A DNA stretch of 64,000 nucleotides from contig NC_020166.2 in the NCBI RefSeq assembly GCF_000224145.3, positions 3,217,561 to 3,281,560 on the forward strand. Reading direction: 5' to 3'. The stretch comes from Ciona intestinalis (lineage: Eukaryota > Chordata > Ascidiacea > Phlebobranchia > Cionidae). Below, piece by piece: positions 23,991-33,322 of the stretch. Every line of letters begins with the position of its first letter. The stretch's first letter is position 1. Under the pieces are notes generated by a model. That model saw nothing but the letters and a program-made list of their open reading frames with translations, had not been told where the DNA came from and searched no databases. The translations under genes and the position numbers were made by a program.

Positions 23991-24571
23991 TTTTTTAATG
24001 CTCGAAAAATGCTGCGTATTATTTTTGCCCAGTGTCGGTTTTGAGGAACTAGTTGTACTGTAGTGTATAAGCGTATGACACTGTATTACACAATTGAACC
24101 ATCCTTTATAGTTATATCAACGCATAAGGCCTTATGAGAATATATACTCAGAAATTAAACTTCTTTAAAAATCGTTTAATGTGACAATAAACCACTCTTC
24201 GCAACCTCTGAGGTATAAGACCTTTAAGTTTGTTGTAATAGCTAAAACCAAAATAAACAAATCACCCACGCATCACAAGACGTAGATGCATTGCAGCTTT
24301 TACACAGTCAGTGCTGCAGACTATACAAGGCATTTGCTATGCGTGGGCGGTGTACAAACAACAAACAACATTCAACACTGTAACAAAAGTCATTTGACAG
24401 CACCGCGTGATTTATAACGCCAATCGATGATGTGGTTATTTTTAGATGTGATGCATCCTTGTCGTCTGTAGCGTGGTGTTGTCGGTGGAAAAGTCACAAA
24501 TTCCAGACCTTAATCCAAAGTACACCTAATGGTTTAAATAGCGGATAAAAAGAGTTGTTTAGCGCGTAAAA

Positions 24572-24760
24572 TATATAGAGTAGGTTATAGGGGCTATATT
24601 TCGTAGAAAACATGGTCTATTTCGTAGAAAACAAAGAATATTTACAGAATTATTTAACCGTGTCCTAACGTCTCCAAAATACCGCTTTAATTGTTAAAAA
24701 CAGAATAAGGACATTTGCTGGGTTAATATGTGCTAACTTTGGAAAGGTTTTTAATTGGGT
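24572..24760 (-). mobile_element. Very old MITE-like remnant, shared by both arms
   Basis: Contains gtagaaaacaaagaatattt, accgtgtcctaacgtctcca and atatgtgctaac; partner near 14940-15060. Ends are not preserved. Confidence 0.4.
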
Positions 24761-24962
24761 AAAAATACAAATCAAGGATTACCATCAAGGTCTTGCAATA
24801 TAGATTTTGTTCTACTTTTAAATTCGGCTTCTAAACAGCGTACACACCTACGGTAAGCATAAAGCAAAATTAAATTTACGTAATATCTATGTACGTGTGG
24901 GGGCGTATATACCATGAGTGCATTGCAACATGTTTGGCAATATCTTATATATGAGTTTAATA

Positions 24963-25160
24963 TATAGTATAGGATGGGAGACGATAGGACACTTTTAGCA
25001 CATGATATCCAGATATCCTGATCGTGTTTTAAACAGTTAACAACGGTCTATGGGAGTCATCAAGATATGGCTTTCGAATTCTTTGTATGTTCTTTGATTA
25101 CTAGCTAATGGGACAGAAAATAGAATGATAAGGTGTCCCATCTTCCCCCGACTCACTATA
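24963..25160 (+). mobile_element. MITE, forward, shared by both arms
   Basis: Starts tatagtataggatgggagac and ends cccatcttcccccgactcac. Confidence 0.75.
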
Positions 25161-25235
25161 AATGTATGCTCGCCAAGGTTGCCAACGCGTCTGGTATTTG
25201 GCAAATATAGCAAATTACGTGTTCCCAAATATATA

Positions 25236-25925
25236 GCAGGGCGGGTTCTGGTGACCCAAAAAGGGTGAGCAGAAAAGATTAAGAGCCATAAACAGCTCTA
25301 CCGACTTTGCTCGTCGACCCCTGAGGCCAAACCGGACAATGTTCAATCAGTACTTCTCCAGAAAGAAAGGTTATAGACCCTCGTTTTAAGAGGCTGCGCT
25401 AAGAAGTCAGATATACCCTAGCGGAATTAACCCTACGACATTGAGTCACCTGTATTAACAACACTTGGGTATAATGCTGTGCTGGACGTCACTTTCCCGG
25501 GACAGCTGCCAAGCTTCTTGGGTGTAATACTCATGGCTTCTGGTAATCTGAGGGGGGCCTGTAAAGATGAGACTCCCTCGACATACTGAGGAGACAGCTA
25601 TACCATAGTTCACTCCAGTATACTATGGCTATACCCCGACACGGAGCATGTGGTGTATCAATACACCATGTGTGATTGTGTAGAAGAAGACATCCATGTT
25701 ATAACTCGACACTAAGCATAAGATGCATGATGACAACGTGTGGGCTGAGAAAAGTGTCCGCTCGACCTGGTGCACCGTCAGGCTACATCGCCTTGGGTCC
25801 ACATCGACCCAAGAAACGAGTCTTCACGGCTTAGATTTCGTGTCCTGAACTTTGAAAGGACCATACTCGTAATTAAGTTACGGGTCGTCAGTGGGGTTGG
25901 CAAGCGCAACGACTACGGATTTCAT
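25236..25925 (+). repeat. GC-richer repeat-like segment, possible LINE 5' end
   Basis: Base composition is clearly less AT-rich than its surroundings, and there is no long ORF. Near 25815-25850 a frame reads SSRLRFRVLNFERT, reminiscent of the R-L-R-x-x-x-L-N-x-x-T opening of LINE endonuclease domains, but nothing further is conserved. A SINE follows directly. The LINE assignment is a guess. Confidence 0.3.
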
Positions 25926-25926
25926 C

Positions 25927-26205
25927 GTCTGGCGTCGTGGTTATTAAGTGGTTACCGTGCCTGCCTCTAACCCAGATGTAATGTTGAAGTGGAAATTGCT
26001 CCAACCCAGAGGTCACTAATGGTATGTCCAAATTATCAGGCATAAATAAAAAATCTCTCAAAAACAGTCACCCACAAAGTATCATGCATGGTAAATTGTA
26101 AGATAGCACGAGGTGTATGAAACAAAACGCCCGTGGTATATTGACTGACGTTTTCCGGCCACGCGAGGATAAAGCAGGTTACATTTATTTATTTATTCAT
26201 TTCCG
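25927..26205 (+). mobile_element. SINE with shortened head
   Basis: ggcgtcgtggttattaagtg at the A box, then a deletion across the B box; aattgctccaacccagaggt and ttttccggccacgcgaggat are intact; TTTATTTATT tail. Confidence 0.75.
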
Positions 26206-26255
26206 TGTCGCGGTTCTGCTCAATGCACGCATCAACACAAGCAAAGACATGCGTA

Positions 26256-26464
26256 TACAGTAGGGTGAGGAAAGATGGTACACCTTTTCACTGTATTTTT
26301 TCGTCCAATTTAATAATAAACAAAGAACATTAAAAGAATTATAAAACTATATTCTCATTACTCCCATCGATAAATTACATTACTCCCATTGGTAATTGTT
26401 TAAAACACGAACAGGATATTTGGATATCATGTGCTAAAGGTGTCCCATTTTCCCCACCCTAATA
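26256..26464 (-). mobile_element. MITE, reverse
   Basis: Starts acagtagggtgaggaaagat and ends cccattttccccaccctaat; carries a short internal duplication (attactcccat twice). Confidence 0.75.
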
Positions 26465-27486
26465 TTTGTTACAATGTCTTTGCTGGTCTTCTCTAAAATT
26501 CGCTTTTTGTGCTTTGAGCCGTATGCGCTCCTCCTGCTCCTGCTCCCTCGATTTCCCTCACACGCTAATTACTTTTTAGTCTCCAGCGCAGTGGCATGCA
26601 AACAGACGTGGGCAATGTGTTACGACTGAGTACGTACAGTGTTGTGTTAAGAATCGAACGTGTGTTGTTCTATACTGTTTTATATTACAAGCCGATTTAA
26701 TCTTACCCGGATGTTTGACGAAGCTGAAGATAATAAAACAGTAACAAACATACAAAGTGCAATCAAAAAACGAAATCGGTTTCATTATATTGGAATTTAT
26801 ATGTTGGCTTCTTTCTTCTGGTAAAGAATCGAAACTCGTTGTCGGTTGAGTGGAACCTCTTTAACAAGTTCGCGAGTCGGTAAGTTATATAGTTTGATAA
26901 TACGTGGAAACGATTGTTCAAAGAATGTCAACTCCCATCATAGATTGTTATGATATCTTTTATTGTAATATTTAACATTTAGTCAACTGCTAACAAAGAT
27001 CAATTAACATTAAAAAAATCATGTTCAAAACAACTTTCACCCGTGCGGTTTTTTGTACCTGCTCTGTAGCCCCATCACGCGGAACGAAATTATAGTTCTC
27101 TAGTTACATTACGTAGAATTCTATTATTAATTATTTTCGGAAAGCTTTGAACAACATCGGACATTTTCGGATTCTTTTTTGTTAATGTCTCTGATGTTAT
27201 GAGCTATTTAAGTTTGGGAAACACTGATCTGTAGTGAGATACTTGCTGTAGCACCATGTATGTGTTGGAATAATGGGTTAATCCTGGTCTAAATCTCAAA
27301 TGTTATGGGATGTCACGCTGCGGGTCCTTACCCAGGTAGAACATAGAACCCTTTAACAAAAATGATATCTTAATTAACGTTTATTAAAATCAAACAAACT
27401 TGCGCGCGGACATTTTTATCAATCGTTTTATATTAGAAAGCAATAAACGCGTAAAATTTCAATTACTATCAAATGATATACAATTG
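26465..27486. other. No gene recognised
   Basis: Six-frame reading shows only short unrelated ORFs. A charged frame on the minus strand near 26490-26560 (REQEQEERIRLKAQKANFRE) is suggestive of coiled coil but has no splice context I trust. Confidence 0.35.
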
Positions 27487-27678
27487 AATAGTAGGTAGGG
27501 GTAAGATGGGACACTTTTTCATTTTAATTTCTCGTCCCATTTGAACAAATAACATTTAAAGAGTTACAACACGGCTCTTACGGCTCCTATAAAGAGCGTT
27601 GTTGTTTATCTAAAACACGTTCAGAATGTTTGAATATTATATGCTACAGGTGCCCCATCTTACCCGACAGTACTGTAT
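27487..27678 (-). mobile_element. MITE, reverse
   Basis: Starts aatagtaggtaggggtaaga and ends ccatcttacccgacagtact. Confidence 0.75.
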
Positions 27679-27900
27679 GTACAATACGAGTTTACAAAAA
27701 ATGTCGCAATGGATGTTGAGTTATAGAACGCCAGTTTTTCCGTGCTACGTAACACGTCCGGTGCTTGTTGAAAACTACAATGTGGTGGTAGGAGCCATCA
27801 TGGGAACAAAAACGACGTCAGTAAATTTCACACAAACAAATAAAACAGAGATTTCCAAATACTTCGGAATTCACAATTTACAATCGTGATCAACAGCAAG

Positions 27901-28938
27901 TTAGTACTGATTCATTTTCACCATAACTTTAAGCAGGATCTCCAACGCAGTAGATATGATAGTGTGATACAGGTGACCTCTTGCAAGCGCAGATGTCATG
28001 GCGGCCCAAGCACAACGGGCACTGTCTTCATAGTTGTTGGTGCTGTAATGGCATAACGCAAGTCTACTTCTACACTCGGCAATCTCCTGCTTTTGATAAC
28101 CATCAGGATCAGGCTTAGCTTTCCTGACTTCAATGCAGTTTTGAAGATATTTCTTTGCTTCTAATGAGTTCCCCTTGCAGTAGTAGCAGTAAGCGATTTG
28201 GTAGAGTAGTTTTGCTGTGGAGAGGACTTCCTTGTCTCTCACGTTCTGTATGTTTAGTATAGATACCAGCAGTGGGATATCTTTGTCGTGAGAATGGTTA
28301 TGTTGCAAAAACATTGCGACCTCGTAAAGAAACAAAATGCCTTGCTGAAATAGTGGAGCAGTGGTGGATACATCGTCGGATGAGAGTAGGTTGACAAGTT
28401 TCGTGGTTGTTTCTGTCATCAACCTGCGGCTTTGCGCCGTAAACGACTGCGTATTTCTCATTTGTTTAACGCTGCTTACTGCCGATGTAACTGTAGCTTG
28501 CATTGTAAGCAACCACTTATCTGAATGATATACCACACTTTGCGCCAAGAGAAATGCCGTACAGCATTCGCGGAGGCCCCTTTCATATTGGCCCAGTGAG
28601 GACAAGCAAGCAGCCATGTTAATTCTAATAGAGGCCTCGCCTAATTTATCATTACGAGATTGAACCCTTTGTAATAAACGGTTGTAAGCGTCGTTTGCAT
28701 CACCGAATCTTTTAAGTTGGTTTAGGCACTGCGCTGCCCCTGCAATCGACTGATCTATTTGAGTTGATGGGTCATCTGGGTCTAAAAGACATTCAGCTTC
28801 AGCGTATTTTTCATATGCGTCCGCGTAAAAACATCCTTTGAAAAGCCTCTTTCCTTCTTGGTTAAGTTGAACGAGATTTTCATGCAACTTTGCTGTTTCT
28901 TCCATAACAGAATATAGCAACGAGCCGTTTTTTATCAA
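27901..28938 (-). CDS. TPR-like helical-repeat protein, 334-345 aa
   Basis: Single uninterrupted ORF. Either Met1 (MIKNGSLLYSV) or Met12 (MEETAKLHENL, at 28905) could start it; the second looks more natural because helical repeats begin directly after it. The protein is all helical in appearance, with TPR-like pairs such as LNQEGKRLFKGCFYADAYEK, INMAACLSSLGQYERGLREC, LYQIAYCYYCKGNSLEAKKY and SRLALCHYSTNNYEDSARCA. No signal peptide or membrane segment. The general pattern resembles SNAP- or TPR-type scaffold proteins, but I cannot name a family. It is divergently arranged with CFAP107, with ~460 bp between start codons, so a shared promoter is possible. Confidence 0.7.
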   Translation of the reverse strand: MIKNGSLLYSVMEETAKLHENLVQLNQEGKRLFKGCFYADAYEKYAEAECLLDPDDPSTQIDQSIAGAAQCLNQLKRFGDANDAYNRLLQRVQSRNDKLGEASIRINMAACLSSLGQYERGLRECCTAFLLAQSVVYHSDKWLLTMQATVTSAVSSVKQMRNTQSFTAQSRRLMTETTTKLVNLLSSDDVSTTAPLFQQGILFLYEVAMFLQHNHSHDKDIPLLVSILNIQNVRDKEVLSTAKLLYQIAYCYYCKGNSLEAKKYLQNCIEVRKAKPDPDGYQKQEIAECRSRLALCHYSTNNYEDSARCAWAAMTSALARGHLYHTIISTALEILLKVMVKMNQY

Positions 28939-29147
28939 CTGTAATATACGTAAACGCTAATCAGTATAATATGTTCGACCAAAGCAATATTAATGCAAAA
29001 TCAACAAGAGGAACTGAAGTAAACCTGGGAAACATACCCGGGACTTTCCCCGATATTTTCCTGTGGTGAAATACGTGACGTATTCACGAATGTAGAACCA
29101 ACAAACGAACAAACGAACGAACGCATTACAATTGTAATTTTTGTGAA

Positions 29148-29348
29148 TTAACAAAAAAAACAAAAGAGTTTTGTAAAACTGTTTGAACAAATATCATTTA
29201 CAAGAAAGTTATGTTTTTTAAACACCCAATTTAAGTTTCCGCTTTCGGCGCTGTTCTGAAAATGGCGTATAGCAACTAAGACGAAAAGCATAGCAACCAG
29301 GGAAGCTGAAATAACTCCAATGTTTTCACCTTTTGAATAGTGTATCAT
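29148..29348 (-). CDS. Possible small single-pass membrane peptide (66 aa)
   Basis: MIHYSKGENIGVISASLVAM followed by LFVLVAIRHF gives one clear hydrophobic segment near residues 9-27. It lies between the divergent TPR and CFAP107 starts. No homologue is recognised and the second half looks non-coding, so it may be a first exon or chance. Confidence 0.2.
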   Translation of the reverse strand: MIHYSKGENIGVISASLVAMLFVLVAIRHFQNSAESGNLNWVFKKHNFLVNDICSNSFTKLFCFFC

Positions 29349-29401
29349 AAAAAGTATCTATTTACTTTGTTTAGACCTATTGTTAAATATCCCTTGCTAT
29401 A

Positions 29402-32400
29402 ATGGCTGGTGCGCAGGGCGATCCCCAAAAATGGGGAATGCCTGGTTGGAGAATTGAACAAAGATATTCAAATAAAACTCTCATCGGGAACTGGTGCGAA
29501 GAAACCAAACTCGTAAGAAAATGTTATGCGTAACTCCATCAATACTTACTAATGTGACCCCAATTAAATCAATAGATTGTTTTATAAGTTTAGAATTTAA
29601 CGATTGCTCACCATAATAATTATATTAGACAATTTGTGGAACTGTGTTTTATCTTATGATTCCGTCGCTGCTACCGTTGTGTGCGTATGTGTCATTGGTC
29701 AAAACTTATTGGAAGTCGATCGAACCCAGTGGTCACTAATGAGTTGTCTAAAATGTCACCTATATACAGAAAATCACCCACAAAGTACTATACATGGTAA
29801 CTCGTAAGCTGCCACAAGGTGTATGAAACAGAATGCACATGTTATACGTTATAACCTTCTGTCATCTTTCCGCCACGCAAGGATAAAACAAGTTATATAT
29901 TAATTTCTGTTTCTTCAACAAGTGTTCATTTATTTTAATGCAAATAATGTAAACATGTTAGAAACAGGTGTTAAAAAATCAATAAAAAAGCAGGGTACGG
30001 TCCCTTTAATTAGTGCATGTCCGCTATGTCTACAATATTCAGTTCGCTATGTCCGCTATACGTCTGCTATGTAAGGAATGTTGTGAACATAGTGGACATA
30101 GTGAATATTGTGGACATAGCGGACATAATGGACATGCACTGATTAAAGGGACCTGCAGGGTATAGTGCAAAATCAAATCCTTCTTTAAAATAACTGCACA
30201 TGTTTACTATTGCACCAATCAAAAGGGAAAATATTACCAGCATATTTATTTCAGTTTCAACGTGGCCAGCATTCCAACAGCAGCACTCATCGAACTGACT
30301 TCAAACTTTATGTAGATCACAAACCAGATACTATTATAAGAAGATCAGCATTAATGAGAAATGAAGGTTTAAGAAAACAACATTTGTTTACACATCATGG
30401 GAACACGTGAGTTATAAGTTAGACTTAGTAGCGACCACGCTTATTTTCTTTCAACTAAATGTAAATATGTTTTTAACTGTAAGCGTGTTTATCAACTGTT
30501 GTTTTTTTTCGTTTAAAATATTTCTAAATCTTCGCTACCGTAATCAAAGAGACAAAATAAAATGTATTTCAAACCAGATATCAGAATTTTGAGATATTTA
30601 AACATAATGCAAACTTAAAATGTGATATTATACACATTGTGTACAAGACCAATAATGGTTATTTCAATATTAAAAACACTTACAAATTACAAAACTGCAG
30701 CCTGATTTTTTGTTATTTTTTTCACTTGAATAAATGTATCCGATCATAAGGCATCCGCCTAAAGGATGTTTTAAGTAGGGTCACCAAAGCATAAAACAAA
30801 TTAATGACCCAGTTGACGTAGGTAGGCCTATTTTTTATGTTAAAATAGATACAGCAAAAATAGGTTAAATAGATACAGCAAAAATAGGTTAAATAGATAC
30901 AGCAAAAATAGGTTAAAATAGATACAGCAAAAATAGGTTAAATAGATACAGCAACAATAGGTTAAATAGATACAGCAACAATATGTTAAAATAGATACAG
31001 CAACTGTAGTATTCCAATACGCTGAGTACCGAACCCAGCCAATGAATACAGATTCGAATTATTTATTATTATTGAACACACTTATTCGGTTACAGTATTT
31101 TTGGAATAATAATCAATTGTAATAATTCCATACATGAGGTGATCAGTGTTGCACATTAACAATTTACAATCACTTGATGGTGTTAGCATTAAACCAAAAC
31201 ACTACGGCAACAATATGTTAAAACAGATACAGCAACAACATGATATCTTGGTATGACGAACAATTCAACAAGAGAGATAGAGAAGAAGGCGATAAATTGC
31301 CTGATCTACGAAAATGGGACGGCCATAAACTTGCTTGGGCTCCTGAAAGATCTGACTACCCTATGCAAGGTAAAATAATATTTTTTATATACAAACTTTT
31401 TGCGATTATGAAAATATATTCTTAAAAAATATATATATACCTCAACGATAATTTTGTGTGTTATGAATGAATGAATGTAACCTATTACCCCTTCGGGGTT
31501 GGCGACGGTAGTCTTTATAACACGTGTGTTCTGTTCCGTACACATTGTGTCTGTTTACAAGTTACTATGTATGTGAATTTCTGGATAATTATATCTTTAT
31601 TCGTTGGACCATGATCTTTAGGAATAGGTAAAGCCATTAAAAGTTTTTCTTCACTGTTATACCTTTAATTCAAAACAGGTTGGCAACTCAAAATTTATGT
31701 TTAGTTTTACCCAACAACATTAAGTTAGTCCGACGTGGTAGCGCAGTTTGTTAGCTGGCCTTCCTCTAACCCAGAAGTTATGGGTTCAAGGCTCTTCGCT
31801 GCTACCATTGTGGGCATATGTGTCCTTGGGCAACACACTGCCTCTAACCAAGAGGTAATGGGTTCAAGGCTCTTTGCTGCTATTGTGGGGATATGTGTCC
31901 TTGTGCAACACACTGTCTGTAACCAAGAGGTAATGGGTTCAAGGCTCTTCATTGCTATTATTGTGGCCTTTGTGGGTGTATGTGTCCTTGGGCAAGACAT
32001 TTATATCAAAATTGTTCTAACCAATCATAACACCCATGTTTATTGACTGTCATGTTCCGGCCACGCAAAGATAATGTAATTTACATTCATTAAGGCGTCC
32101 CAACCAACTTCGGATTACACAACAAAATGAGCAGAAGATGGACAAGTGAGCTGAAGGCAGAAAGACAAGGCCATTACATTACAGACTATAGAAAGGCATA
32201 CACACAACATCCTCATACAGCATTCCCACATAGATTTGCCTCAGCTCCAAAGTATTTATCAAGCCATTTTAACCCAATAACCAAGGTATGCTTTGGTTGT
32301 TAAATAAGTACTCTATATACGTACTTTAATGTCTGTTTGTAATATTTGTCCACTGCGCAACATGTCAAAGTAAAAACTTTCCGCTAATTCAGGAGTGTGC

Positions 32401-32860
32401 AAACTTAGTTACAGGAGGGCAAGGTATAGATTAATGGGTGAATCCGCGGGCTATACTTCCATTAACACAGGCTTGCATGGACCTATAATAGTTTCTTTCT
32501 GTCTTTGATTTTATATTTTAAAAGATCATTTTAAAAGAGGGTTATCTCCTTGCAGAAATATCAAGTTTGGACGCAATAATTTCGAAAAAAAAACTGCTAT
32601 ATTAATGTATTGCCAAATCAAATAAATTTAGTGAATAATATGCAGCTGGTTTCGCGAGCTGCACAACTTTCCTTTTCTGACCACCGGACAGGTTGCACAC
32701 TTTGCCCTAATATATAAACTACAATTTGCTTACTGATTACCAAAATAACATCTAACGACTAAGATATTTTCAGATTAATAAAGACTTGTGGTTACGAAGA
32801 ACGCCGTTCAACATGGCACCGGAATATCCACCTCAAGTTACGCCACCTTCTGCAGTTTAA
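29402..32860 (+). CDS. CFAP107: CFAP107, ciliary microtubule inner protein
   Basis: Exons 29402-29512, 30255-30406, 31233-31369, 32095-32285 and 32774-32860; phases agree, 225 aa. Family features in order: GWRIEQRYSNKTLIGNWCEE (human: WQIETKYSTKVLTGNWMEE), DHKPD, LFTHHG (human ITHHQ), ISWYDEQFNKR, LPDLRKWDGHKLAWAPERSD (human LPPLRTWNGQKLLWLPEKSD), and GVPTNFGLHNK (human PPTNYGLYEQ). CFAP107 (C1orf158) sits inside axonemal doublet microtubules. Small, intron-split, with no catalytic site expected. The exon 3 and exon 4 acceptors lie in repeats: a local minisatellite and a SINE tail. Confidence 0.88.
29660..29905 (+). mobile_element. SINE, 5'-truncated, CFAP107 intron 1
   Basis: Starts at gtcgctgctaccgttgtg, then cccagtggtcactaatgagt, tacatggtaactcgtaagct, cgccacgcaaggataaaaca. 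Confidence 0.7.
29998..30154. mobile_element. Palindromic foldback MITE with 8-bp target repeat
   Basis: Ends cggtccctttaattagtgca and, in reverse complement, aggtccctttaatcagtgca. The two halves pair along most of the length through repeated atgtccgctatg-type units. GCAGGGTA flanks it exactly on both sides (29990-29997 and 30155-30162), an 8-bp duplication typical of hAT-mobilised elements. Lies in CFAP107 intron 1. Confidence 0.8.
30474..30561 (+). repeat. TGTTTTGTCGCT-family repeat
   Basis: taagcgtgtttatcaactgt, cgtttaaaatatttctaaat and cttcgctaccgtaatcaaag. Confidence 0.5.
30838..31012 (+). repeat. Minisatellite of ~24-bp units in CFAP107 intron 2
   Basis: Seven units of ttaaatagatacagcaaaaa plus tagg, with later units reading gatacagcaacaatag. 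One further unit (ttaaaacagatacagcaaca) forms the exon 3 acceptor at 31217-31240. Confidence 0.85.
31464..31575 (-). mobile_element. SINE tail fragment
   Basis: gaatgaatgaatgtaaccta, ataacacgtgtgttctgttc, then diverged sequence; CFAP107 intron 3. Confidence 0.6.
31730..32094 (+). mobile_element. SINE with triplicated head, abutting CFAP107 exon 4
   Basis: The B-box region (gggttcaaggctc) with the following tgtccttg(g/t)gcaa block occurs three times in tandem (31787, 31859, 31934). Later parts are shortened. The tail (ccggccacgcaaagataatg, ttacattcattaag) runs straight into the exon 4 acceptor AG at 32093-32094. Confidence 0.8.
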
Positions 32861-33322
32861 CTCAACATCTCTTTACTTTCACATCCATGCTAACTTTGAA
32901 ATACATAAAACACCTTATTGCACTTTTCACCCACCTGACAGTTACTGGAATAGATTTAGATTATATATTGTTAAAAGTTCCATTGTTAAAAGTTCCAACT
33001 TTTCATGACTTTTACGCCATCGAGATTGTTTAACTTTCACTTCCTTGTATAGTGGATACCACTGTCTTTTCAGATTAAAATAAAATATGATTTACATACA
33101 ATACCACTTTGCACAAATGCACAAAAAAAAACAACGACTCACAACAAAAGAACAATTTGGCAAGTATATGTTGCTTTTTATAGCAATTTGACATTATTAT
33201 TCTAAAACAATTGATAAAATAAATAAATTTTGACACTTAAAAGGAAATATTGTTTAAAGGTATTAAAGAACTAAAGCAGTATCGTAAAAACAAATTGACC
33301 TATATTCTATATAGACCTTATT
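32861..33322. other. Convergent intergenic region CFAP107 / NUDT8-like
   Basis: Holds the CFAP107 3' UTR with an AATAAA-like signal near 33077 (gattaaaataaaat). No other feature seen. Confidence 0.5.

Larger units (their letters stand above)
21720..25235. repeat. Right arm of large inverted duplication
   Basis: See the left arm at 14480-18040. Upstream homology stops about 45-60 bp before the start codon (AAAATTATAAATTTA is shared), and downstream homology stops near 25235. Confidence 0.85.

Noticed and set aside
30838-31012. Regularly spaced repeats resembling a CRISPR array
   Set aside because: Units are contiguous, with no unique spacers, and the sequence is eukaryotic.
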